NCBI GenBank assembly: GCA_963693305.1
Contig: OY855915.1
Coordinates: 19,529,722-19,593,721, forward strand
DNA: 64,000 bases
Reading direction: 5' to 3'
From: Meandrina meandrites
Lineage: Eukaryota > Cnidaria > Anthozoa > Scleractinia > Meandrinidae
Translations under genes and position numbers: made by a program
Shown: positions 21,204 to 33,300 of the stretch, piece after piece
Numbering within the stretch: the stretch's first letter is position 1
Layout: each line of letters opens with the position of its first letter
Notes under the pieces: model-generated
Databases searched by the model: none
Told to the model about the DNA's origin: nothing
The model's input: only the letters and a program-made list of their open reading frames with translations

Positions 21204-22780
21204 CAACTAGTGACAATATGTCCAAACGAAATACGCCAACTAGTACAGCTATTTTACGCATTCCATATGTATGTTTCGTTGCTGAGATGAGGAATTTGTC
21301 TCCTGGGACTTTTCGAATGTTGCCATAGCGACGGTGCTATATGACATTATCATAGATTCATTATATTTTTGGCCTTTTTGCAAACAAACTAGATCGGATG
21401 ATAGCACTTGCCTACGACAAATCTCCTTCTGGATGAATCAAAGACGGCGCAAGGTGAAGTCCTGGGACTAGTCGAGCCATGACGTCAAGTACGACGTCAC
21501 GAGGATACGCAAGGAAACTGTATTTCGGCATGCATAGTCACGCTATAAGTTAAAATCCATATGTATTTACTCATATTTTTATTCTGAATCAGTGTTTCCA
21601 TTCCTTCAAATTGAAAGACTTTGTTATCCAGTGGTAAGCCTTGAGTAAAGGTTTAATTAGTTTGATGTCAAAATAGTCGGACTAAATTATTTAAAATAGA
21701 ATGTACATTGCCTTGTTTTAGAGAGCGGGGTGGTAGCGAGATGGTAGCGAATCTCAGTTGTGGCAGAAATGACCTCCACGCACTGTGAGTGAGTTTACTA
21801 TGTTATAGACTTTTCCATTTTCCATAATGTACTAACCGGCATTTACATGTGATCGATTCAGTGACGGAAGAATATATGTTTTTCAGAAACTCAGTCGGAT
21901 TTCAATTTTCGTATCTCAAACCTATCAAACATAGTGCTTGTGACGTCATTTTTACATAAGTTCTGATTGGTTAAAAAAGTGAATTGAATGTGCCACAGTG
22001 TCCTATCCTTCTGTCTTATATTTTGTTAATATTAACCTGCAAGCCATGATGCCAACGTAGATAAATTCTTCTCCAAATATCCATACTTTTTTGTATCTTT
22101 GTTTAGGACGTTATTTCAAATTTCATGTTACCAAAACACTCCAGTGATCAGTTGCTTATTGACATAGAGGATCGGAGAAATTAGATTTTGATCACTATCA
22201 AGGCTGCGATGGCTAAGAAATTAACCATTGTATAATGTAATTTCAAAAGTATTAATGTATGATATTGACATCTGGTTTTTTCACTGTTTACACTCCCAAC
22301 ATGTTTGACATTAGAATTCCCAAAATGTTTATGATGAAAAGATCACCCACAGGAACAGAAAACGAAGAAACCAAAGGTTTAAAAGGAATCATTTGCGTTG
22401 AAGATTTAGACTTAGCATGAAGAAATAGGCATAAGACCCCCGGCTTCAGCAACAGTAATGGACGAGAAACTTGAGCGAAAGTCATTAAGTAGGTCCTGCA
22501 TTCCGCTGAAATTCCGCTACCAATGATATTTGTTAATTTGTTTTAAATTTTGAAAAAAAAGTGATTAACGTCGACAGCAGTACTTAAAGAAAAGTGTAAA
22601 ATACATGACAGTGTAAAATATCCCTTGTGCATGACTCCAGGTTTTAGTTAATTACGCAGTATTTGGTAAAGGGTTGCGCATGTAATAAAATGATTTATTG
22701 CTATGACTTGAAATGTATTAAATGCTGTCAAAAAGAAATATATTTTACAAATACGTGAAATCTCAAATTATATGTTGAAA

Positions 22781-22832
<52 letters not shown>

Positions 22833-22850
22833 ACATAAATAAAAATCTCA
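21204..22850 (+). other. 3' UTR/downstream region of gene A
   Basis: No further coding sequence. AATAAA-type signals occur at 22684-22689 and near 22840; nothing closer to the stop was noticed. A clean (ATT)n microsatellite lies at 22785-22833. The UTR end is not certain. Confidence 0.45.
22785..22833. repeat. (ATT)n microsatellite
   Basis: About 16 uninterrupted ATT units. Confidence 0.97.
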
Positions 22851-25800
22851 TAGCGAAATAACTGCTGGTCAGAAATTGCTTGAAGCTTAGTTTTTATGTT
22901 TTGAAATTAAACTGTTAAATTTAATTTATAGAATTAAATTGTTTCTGGATTTCAAAAGCTGTCAGCTTTTTGTCAGTTCCTTTTTTCCATATTTGTTTTC
23001 ATAAACAAAGAAAACTACAATTAAATTTGCAACCAAACAAAACATGTATTAGTTGTATAATATCGTAAATTGTAACAGATAGTTGAATAATTAAACGTTA
23101 TGTAAAAAAGAAACAAGACTGTAAGTTGTCATCCATGTGCTGGTTCATCTCTCGAGGAAGTGCAACGCCGACTCAAAAGATAAATTATGATGCGGGTTTG
23201 GTGATTTTCTGCACTGCCCCCAAAGACCGGTTGATATGTAAAATGCTCGGTCCGGAAGGGAGGGGGGGGGGGGGGGATTTAGTGGAGCCCAGGAGCCCTA
23301 AAGATTTGCCCCACTGTTTTGACTTGTTTGATGCTTGGAGACTCTTTGCAAAAAGCCTGGTACCCTCTTTTATGGTTTAGAGCCCTAGAGCTAGCACTAA
23401 AACCTTTTCTTAGCCAAAAGAGGACGAAAAGGCTACATAAGCTAAGGAACGGATGGAGCATCTTGAAACATTTAGACTAATCTTTTTTAAAGTTTGCTCT
23501 GTTTGACGTAATAAGCGATTTCCGAGTTGCATGAATTTTTGAACTCAGTTTCAAAACGAGTCCTGGTGCACAAGCTTTCATGTGAAAATTAATTTGATTT
23601 ACAAGACTGTGAACAACTCGGAAGTGGCCTATCCTTCCTAATCTTAGTCAATCTTAATCATCCCTCTTTCCCTGTCCGTTTTCAGTTTTTGTTCAAAAAA
23701 CCTGTTGTGGTCATTTCAACCCGTTTTGGCTTGCTAGTGATTGCACCTTCAAAGTTATGCTACAGCGTGACATTTTGAAGAAAAAGAGGTGCTGTGCTTA
23801 CTATACCAGTGTTTTCCATCTAAATAAACTACTATGATAGTCCTTTTGATATAACAGCATTATAAAAAAGAGGTACATAACTTAGTGTAGTGTGCAAGCC
23901 TTGTAAAAAGATGGCATCAGCAAAGGTAAATTTAAACGACAGCCGTTCTTTTTAAAACGGTTTGTTTTGATACCGCGGGGGAATTTGATGATATAAGGGA
24001 TAACAAGGAACACGCATGCTTCACCTTGAACGGATTTTAATTTGTCGGGGGAAATAGACAAAAGGGGGTACAAAAAACCTCAAGTAATAGTAGTGAACAT
24101 GTTTCTTTATTTACAAAGCGCGTGTTGATTACAAATTGCTGACGTTCGACGCCTTTTAGCAAGCAAACAAATATTGATATAAAGATTAAAAGCCCTCAAT
24201 AAAAGAAGGCTTACAATGCTTGCTTTCCAGTATCACTTCAGTCCAGCCGGGGAATCAGGGGTCATTTTTTTGGCAAATACTCATGTGCGCACTAGGAAAG
24301 TTCGCTATTCTTTTTGTCCAATCAGAAAAGCTTTCCACAAATTGTCAAGTCAGCAGTCGTTGCTTAGCAACGTACCGGCTGAAAATCACGAGTTCAGAGG
24401 TGGTTTCCCGCCTTAAACGAATTCTTATTCCCCGACTGGAGTTTCACTCTATTCTTAAATGAAGAATAGCTTTGAACCTCTTTACAGTAGACCTTTTTAT
24501 GCTCGATTAAAATTAGACCACCCAACAAATAGCGGTTTTCTAATAGCTGTGAATGACAAAACCTAAACGAAAATTTCACCTGTCCAAGTCACAACAAGGG
24601 CAAGTAACGCAATGAACTTGACAGGACTCGAAGCGAAAAAAATGTAACCGGTGCCAGACTCGGGCAAAGAAGTGTAAGAGTTACGATTGGGTTTGGCTTT
24701 GTATTCAACTTTGTTCTGATTGGCTAAGGGCACTTACAGAGCTTAGTCAATATGAGAGCGAACCAAATTGAAAATAGCTCAGTCAAACGGAAATCGCTTG
24801 GAAGAACAGATTCATTAATTGAGTAGTATTATCAATAAGCCTTCAAGCCCTGATACTCCACTTCTCTTGACCTGAATGGCTGATTTTGTACTGTCAAGTT
24901 GAAGAGAATATAGATTATGGTCACTGTTTGAGGTGAAACGTTTGACATGGAACGGTGATGAAGCGATTCTTAATTGGCCGTGAAGAGAGGTTGGTTCCTC
25001 ATGTATAGATTAAATACACGTTATCACAAATCAAAGTGAATAGTCATATAGCAAAAGAAGATTGCAAAACAGTTTTCTTAACTACTCTCTTAAAAAAAGA
25101 GAAACACCCAGGGGGTGGGGTACCCAGGGATTCAAGTGGTGGGGATGATAGAAGGATTTTTTCGAATCCTGGATTTTTCTGGGTAGGAAAATTTGGCAAG
25201 TATTTTTTGGGGGGGTGGCTTGATTTTAGTAGGGATATTTTGGGGTATCACTGGCCTTGGCTGCGTAGTTCTGCGAATTAAGCACAATCAAAGGAAGTGT
25301 TCTTGAGTGTCTCTAGTGTTGTTAGAATTACTACCAGATGAAGGAAAGATAAATTCAGATGATATAATGATATGATGAATAAACAAACACAAACATTCAA
25401 TGTTTTTAAGGATCAGAGAATTTTGGGGGGTTAATTTTTGGTCCAGGGATTTTTTTAAGGTTTTGTTGAAGCCTTAGGGATTGTTTTGGGTCTTGATTTT
25501 TGCTCCATTCGATCATCCCCGTCGCTTGAAATCCTGAGTACTCACCCGGGGAGAAACGCTTGTATAAAACATTATTTACAGCTCGTTGATTTCATGAACC
25601 AAAACGTTGAATGCCTGACGTAAGCATAAGACAAATGGCAGCAAAAAGGATTGTACAGTTGCCACTCATTTTTTTCAGTTTTGGCATCTTAGCATCATAT
25701 ACATCTTTCGTTTTTATCAAGCTTCTCAGCCCTAGTAAACTGGCATACCCTTTGTCAGACCAATACGGCTCGAAAACCATGCCCTTTGTCACAGCACATA

Positions 25801-26835
25801 CCTGACAGCTTGAAGCCGAATAACAATATACAACCCAGTTTTGAGTGGCAAATGTACATTGCGTGACACGACAACACTCATGTACTTACTGAAGGGAACA
25901 CAGAAAAAAAAAAACATATGGGTTATTGACCGCGCGTGAGGCCAAGATGGCATAATAAATACTAAATAATTTAACATAATAAATTGAATTAATGTTAACT
26001 TTGAATGTCATTTCTTTAAGATGTGAACGTTTTGCACAGAGTTGTACCCAGGCCAATAACCGTGAGTAATTTATGTAAAGTGTTCGGCATCCTTAAAACT
26101 GAAAACTTCAAAACATGAATAACGAAATCTTTCTCTCGCATTAATCCTACCCAGATACTCTTTCATCACTTCATTTTCTGACCATAAAATCATAAAATTT
26201 GGTCATAAAATTTGCTTCTGTTTAACAGCAAACAACCTAACCTAGCCTAACCTTCGTATAAATAACCACCTCCTTATTGGTCAACATATATTCTACCCCT
26301 ACTGTTCGCCGTACATTTCATACATTTAAACTTGGGAGAATTTGCTTCATAACTGAAAACAATTTTCTCTTGGTGATCAGCTTCTATGACCTACATGATT
26401 GTTTTTATAGTAATATCCTAAAAAAACTAAATTCCGATCTCTGTTATAACTGGATAAGTTACAAGCCCCATTAGAGCCTGCTTCTAACGTAAATACAAAA
26501 GCTATATTTTTGTGTTTTGGAATTTTTCTTTCTTAAAACATGCGGTTGTAAATTGCCTTGACTAATTACCTTAATCTTCTTTTGGAACGAAAACTATTTT
26601 TCGAATTCGCCGCGTCATTTATCATGCTCGTAACTTTGCTACAAAGCTCTAGTAATTGAGCTTGCAATCACTACAACTTTATCTTTTCGGTTTTTACTGT
26701 ACAAATTCTTTCCTCTTCAAACACCAATAAATAGCTCGAGATTCGTTTTTACTTTTTACCTCCCATTTCAAATACTATTGTATTTGGTTAAAGAAATTCA
26801 CTAAAATTATCTGGTGTATTTTAAAGTTCAGTGAC
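22851..26835. other. Intergenic spacer between convergent genes A and B
   Basis: Short open frames here have no domain-like features. Visible content: a poly-G tract near 23258, a possible diverged family-1 repeat at 24575-24770 and an inverted-end repeat at 25090-25562. The rest is plain AT-rich DNA. Confidence 0.5.
25090..25562. mobile_element. Inverted-end repeat, about 470 bp
   Basis: GAAACACCCAGGGGGTGGGG with ATTCAAGTGGTGGGGATGAT on the left corresponds inversely to ATCATCCCCGTCGCTTGAAAT and CACCCGGGGAGAAACGC on the right. The interior is rich in GGGATTTTTT blocks. Confidence 0.7.
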
Positions 26836-27190
26836 TTACTTTTTATGAAAGTGAAGAAGACAGTGAAGAAGAAGTCGCCGACTTATCTCCCGACACCCAC
26901 CGAATGACCACCGACCGTTCATTGACCTGTTACTGGGTCCCCGATTGGTGACCGACTTCTTTCCGACTATACCAGAAGCTTTTCTCGAATCAAGGCCCCC
27001 GCCCAGTGGTGAAACATTCAGTGAACAACCTTCCCCGACTACCGTCGCTGAAAGCTCACCGATTATCAACGACGTGTCACCGACTTACTTCCGATTATTT
27101 GCTATTGAATTGGCGAACCATGAAGGAAATTGTGCTAGGGGATTCATGCAACTCATAGAGAGCACATTTTACTAGACTACGGTGAATTCT
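26836..27190 (-). repeat. 3' flank of gene B with scattered ACCGAC motifs
   Basis: Directly downstream of the gene B stop. ACCGAC/CCGACT occurs many times, and the stretch AGAGAGCACATTTTACTAGAC before the stop has a close equivalent downstream of gene C. This points to a shared 3' UTR older than the duplication. Confidence 0.6.
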
Positions 27191-27194
27191 TTTT

Positions 27195-27370
27195 CTACTT
27201 TTTTTGCTTGGCTTGTAACCGTTGTTCTTCCTCGTGTTTATTCGTCATGTCGTCGAGTCTCTTCGTCCAATTCTCGTAAAACTCCTGAACCTCTTGCATC
27301 AATGCATCCATCATGTCTAGGTTCCTCTTGGCCATTTCGTACCCAGGTCCACCGAGCAACTCGAGCTCAT
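27195..27370 (-). CDS. Gene B exon 12: cytosolic tail and stop
   Basis: [18 protein letters not shown] and an acidic/basic helix rich in E, Q, K ([12 protein letters not shown]), probably coiled coil, ending in QAKQKK and TAG. Same length as in gene C. Confidence 0.9.
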
Positions 27371-30300
27371 CTGTAACACAAAACAGCTTGTCACTTATGT
27401 TGGAAATGTAAGACGCGTCAAGATTGTCATGCCTAACACTGTGGAACCACGATTTTTGTTATCTATGTTGCAATACTGTGAAACAGCCGTTTCCACATCA
27501 CATGCAAGATGTAGTTGATGTAGTTTAATTGCTCCTGGCTTGAGGTACTCAGATTTTTGTGCCTTTACAAGAGTGGGTGGAGACGTGTGTGATTGTGAAT
27601 GCGTGGGTCCAAATTTGGGTAGTGGTCGGTGGTCTCAGTTTCGTTAATTCTTAGGCTTGACAAGTTACTCTCAGGAGTATCAATGGCTAACAACATGTTG
27701 ATGGAGAGAGCTCGTAAAATTAAAAATCATTTTCTTTAGTATAAACTAGCTGGATAAGCCACAAGAACTAAAAAAAGCTTCTTTTACAAATTAACATGTT
27801 ATTCACTAGACTTACCCATTTCTGCCTTTTTCTTCCAATGTCTCATATAGCCGTAATCCCAGATAATGCCACAAGCCGCGAAGAACAACAGCAGGCCAAG
27901 GGATGTGTAGACCGCGTTTTGAAACAAGGGAGAAGTGGCATCAAACAAACCGGAAGAACGTTCTACTGCTGCGCTCTCGGACGGTTCCTGTAGAAATAGT
28001 TGACCCTTACTTCCTCGCTTATGGAATGGACAGCTGCAGTTATAATACTTCGCACAGGTGGGAAAGACAAATTGCACTATCCCACCAGCCCCTTCTTCCT
28101 CCCAGAGAGGAAAATTTTTCAAAATTTCGAATTAAAAGTTTAAAACGCCTGTATGGGGACGATCGTAAACATGAAGTGGTCCAAAAGATCAGAAATTGAA
28201 TGGTACAGACAATCATTTCTGCTTTCGCCATGGTATTCAAACTTATGATAGGGGCTCGATGTTACAACATAAAATAGACGCGTTTAATAGCACATTACAC
28301 TATCAAGAATGGTTTAAAGTTTCCTTTTCATCCGTCGACGTTTGAAACAAGACCCTTAACTTCGGCAATGCATAATATAAAAAACTCACCTTCATGGGTT
28401 CAGTGTTCTGCTTCACAGTCTCAAAGATGGCCGCCTGGTTGGACAGGACGTAATCCTCGAAGCAGCTTTGAAATGGTTTTTCTGCCAACTCCCTTCCTTT
28501 GAACACGATACCGTAGTATGAGTTGTGATCGATGATCTTATTAACACGTAGCTCATCGCTGGAAAAATCTGTCATTTCGCCAGCCACATACGTATCGACT
28601 AGCACTCCCTTCAAGTTGTCCTCTCGATTCTTAAGAGGTTCCACGATCGCTTGTAAGTCGTGGTATGCTGAGAGATCAACATCACATAGTATAAACACAG
28701 GTGCAAGGAGAGTAATACCTGATTCACACCAACAAAACATGTTTAGTTAAACCAGGTTTAAGAAGATGAAAATCAGCAACAGACAACCGACAGACTAAAT
28801 TTTACATAGGGTTCAAGTATGCTCTAACTTTTGCTTTTATTGTGCTAAATTTGAAGTCAATAAACATCAGTCAGCAACTTCCATGAAGAAAACAATTTTA
28901 AACCGTGTTTAACTAAACAACATTTAAATATGTTGAAGCTTTGGTGTGAATGGGGTATAAGTCCCTTCATCTTTAAGATGTTTTATTGAAAATTGAAAAA
29001 CTGATTTCTTTCTTGAAAATGTTGCAAGCAAACAGCTTTACATAAACGTACTGCTCAAAAGGTTTGTATGGTCACTCACTTGAATTTCACCCACAGACTT
29101 AAAAGTTATTACCACCTTATACAGCATAATTAACAGAACCATATGAAACTACTGCTCAAAGGCTTTCACATGAATGGTCACACATTAGGTTTTCATTCTC
29201 AGCCTTAAAGATCTATAATATCTGATTTAACGTCGTTAAACTTCGACCAAAAGTAAACAGGTCTTGAAATATAACCCATCCTAATTCTAAGCGTAATATG
29301 ATAATAGTAATCTATAATATAATGTAATAGCGTAACATCACGGCATATGTCTTTGACGTTTCCACATTTGAAATCTGAGTTTAAAATTGCTATTCATCTC
29401 TGGATACTTCAAACATTGCTAAGCCAAATTGTTTTGACATAATCATATTTCAACCCTTACAGTGCGGCTACTATTACCGGGGTCACCCAGACAAAGTTAA
29501 CCAATCACAAAGCAGAACGGAAACAATAGATTTCAACATTTTTAACTTCAGCCAATAAAATGCCGAGTACAGAACAATGAAATTTCAACTTGTTCGTTCG
29601 CCACGAAAACAGATCGATACAAATTTTGGCTGTAAGGCACTGAGTTTTCAATTAATTTCGATTTTATCCCTTTTGAACTTGAGTAGTTGTGTCAGCAACA
29701 TTTTGAAGGTAAATATTAGCGATGTTTACGAAAGAGAAGTTCGAAACAGGGAAAGCAACGACCGTACCGTTTGTCTCAACTGTTGCGTGGCGCGCGGAGT
29801 TCGCTCGTGACAATTTCAAGTTTTCTCTACGGCTTCAACTGGAGTTTTCACCGTCGTAGTACCACTTTATTTGGAAAATAAATACACGTGATGCTGGTGA
29901 AGGAAGACTTTCTGAACTGCCTAACGTAACAGTGAAAGCGACGGTCATAGTTTAGGCAAAGTGCGTGGCGTATTTGCAAACAACCGCGAAAACTTGTTCG
30001 CCAGCGTGATCAGGTGATAAATTTAGTTTTCTGCGCTGTCGAAACATCCAAAGTTTCGGCAATTCAGGGAGTTTGAATAAACTCGCAAAAAAAAACACTC
30101 AACCGTCTGAGTAGAATATTTGCGGGTGTGGGTTTATTTCGTTTTGGAACGTTTTATTCTTCAACATGCATTTCAACTCGACACTGAGCTTGTGAAGGAA
30201 TTTATTTCGGAAAGAAAAGTTTATAGTCAAGAGCAATTTCACTTGTATGCTTGTCAGTGTTAAAAACAAAACCGATTTTCCTGTTCGGAATTCGTCCTGT

Positions 30301-33300
30301 GTCCTGCATTGTCACATTTGCAAGAAAATAGTGAAACGGCCGGCGGTTGTTTTTTTTTTTCGAGAATCAAATTCCGCCACACAATTTGCCAAACAAAAAG
30401 CCGTCGCGTTCACTGCTTTCACAGAGATTGACATCGATTCTTGCAAATTAAACTTGCATGACAAATGACATTCATTTATACAGCATGTGAAACTACTCAA
30501 ATTTTTAAATCTAAGCGTCAACGCTAGCTAATGCTATATTCAGCATAAACTGCATAAGCTTCACGGACTTCACGAGTGAACAAATTGAAATTTCAGTATT
30601 GTTATTTACTCAAACACCAAAGGTTGGAATCTTAGCTTTCAATGGTAGGTTATGCCGTGAAGAAAGTCTTCCCTTGCTAGCATTACTTGTATTTATTTTC
30701 CAAATGGTACTACCAAAACTCCAGTTGATGGCGTAGAGAAAACTTGAAATTGTCACGAGCGAACTCCGCCACGCAACAGTTGAGACAAACGGTACGGTCG
30801 TTGCTTTCCCTGTTTCGAACTTCTCTTTCATAAATGTCGCTAATATTTACGTTCAAAATGTTGCTGTCACAACTACCCAAGTTCAAAAGGGATACAATCG
30901 AAATTAATTGAAAACTCAGTGCCTTACAGCCAAAATTTGTATCGATCTGTTTTCGTGGCGAACAAACAAATTGAAATTTCATTGTTCTGTACTCGGCATT
31001 TTATTGGCTGAAGTTAAAAATGTTGAAATCTATTGTTTCCGTTCTGCTTTGTGATTGGTTAACTTTGTCTGGGTGACCCCGGTAATAGTAGCCGCACTGT
31101 AAGTCATTATCTGGGTTAAAATCAGACGGCGTTTAATTTTTAATTCTTTTCACTTTTTCCGAACCAGCGAAACTTTGACAACACGAACCTTTCATGTGTG
31201 CATTTTTGTTCAGTCCTAGACGGTACTCGGTAGAATTAGCCACTGCTGCAATCTGAAACAACAAAAGTTACAACCATAACTTTAGTCGAACGCATTACTA
31301 AGAACAAAAACGCAAGGATACGGATTTCGTCACGTGTGGTGTTTCACCCACAGACGCTGCTCATAACCACATGAGCACAGTGCTAAAGCAACTGACGATG
31401 GAAGCCGGTCTTGCTACTTTAAAAGCAGTTCTTTTCAATACTTTATGGCCAACATCAACTACGATCAAGTCGCAGCTATGCTCGCAGAAAGGAGGGACAG
31501 CAAAGCACCAAAGATCTCTAACGCGTTCCAAACTAAAATGGGTTTTTCCAAACTATCATTTTCCGTGAAAAATGGGTGATTTATTGGTTAAAATCAACAG
31601 AATTCCGCAAAATAATGCCTTTTTTGTTTAAATTAGTAAAATTGCTACATCAAAGTCGTAATATTTAACAAAATAAGACCGCATCCATGGAGATATCATA
31701 CTATGATTTTTATTTAAATATTCACGGATCATAGAAAAAGAACGTGTTGGAAATACAAAGCCTTCGAGTTTATTGCGGAGTGTACAGTTTTCAAGCATTT
31801 CATCATTAAAAATAATCTATGTTTCACTGCATTATTAATCAACTCCAGTCTCTTCACACAAAATCTTGGTTGACAAACATTTAATCTTCATTTTTTATCA
31901 AAATATTCTTAAATGAACATAATATGATTTGGGAGCACATTTTCTTCGTTACAAGTATAACAGTCTAAAAAGTTATTACAAGTCCCAAACTCACTATCCT
32001 CATAATTCATTAAAATTGCAAATAAATAAAACCAAGCTGTTGAAATTCTGTTCATCTTGTTAACCCTGGCTGCAGAAATTCTGCAACCAGTAATGTCCCA
32101 GGCTGCAGAAATTCTGCGCCCCTCTTTGACAAAGGCTGCAGAAATTCTGCGTCCCTCTTTAACAAAGGCTGCAGAAATTCTGTGACCCTCTTTGACAAAG
32201 GCTGCAGAAATTCTGCGCCCCTCTTTGACAAAGGCTGCAGAAATTCTGCGTCCCTCTTTGACAAAGGCTGCAGAAATTCTGTGACCCTCTTTGACAAAGG
32301 CTGCAAAAATTCTGCGCCCCTCTTTGACAAAGGCTGCAGAAATTCTGCATCCCTCTTTGACAAAGGCTGCAGAAATTCTGTGACCCTCTTTGACAAAGGC
32401 TGCAGAAATTCTGCGCCCCTCTTTGACAAAGGCTGCAGAAATTCTGCGCCCCTCTTTAACAAAGGCTGCAGAAATTCTGCGCCCCCTTATTACCAAGGCT
32501 TATTACCAAATATCAAAATTATTTTTGTTACAATAATTTTTATAAAAAAAAACATCTTGTGGCTATCCTAGCTGCAAATTTAAGCTACGCATAGCTCATT
32601 AGCCTAATGGCTTCACATTTAACATTCTGTAATTTCTTTGCTGTATTTTATATGAATATGAGATCTTAAACAAAATCAAAAACCTCCCAATCCCCTATAT
32701 GAAATCCACTGCAGAGAATCATGGTAGTTGTATTAAGTCAAGCACAACTGATCCCTTGCTGAGGTGTCTCATATAGAGGGAACTAAGCATTCAAAACTAT
32801 TTAATATTTAACACCTGCAAGGCACTTGAAGAGCATTTCCCATTCCTTTAAATAACAATAATATTCTTTTTTGCCTATATTTAAAAATGGTTCATGCTTT
32901 AGCAATTGTTCCATAAAGTTTTGGTGCAGTTGGAAAGTTACAATAGCATGAAAGAAGTGTCGATTCTCAAAAGCACCATGACTTGATGGTGCACAGCTAA
33001 AAGCATGAACCAATTGTTTTATAACTTTGCCACGGTGGTAAAATACAAACGCGTTCCAAACTAAAATGGGTTTTTCCAAAATCTGAAATTCAGTAGAAAA
33101 AGGTCAATTTTACACGACAGAAAAAGTATTTTACGCCAGAAAATGAAAATACTTGACGGCAAGCATACAATTTGCTGAGGTCATTCCCTGTTACACACTG
33201 AAAGCACAATTTCAAACAGTTGTCATGAATCCTGATATTTATTCGGAATAGATTTTTACACTAAAAATCTAGTGAAAACTACGTTCAATACACTGAGACG

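Noticed and set aside
29577..30982. Two similar proteins of 77 and 90 residues
   Set aside because: They are mirror-image frames in the two arms of the TA-flanked inverted repeat.
32063..32500. CRISPR-like array
   Set aside because: Units are contiguous with no unique spacers, and the context is eukaryotic.
31909..32571. Long frames on both strands with an 11-residue repeat
   Set aside because: The 33-bp minisatellite is divisible by three and free of stops in several frames, so the frames need not be genes.
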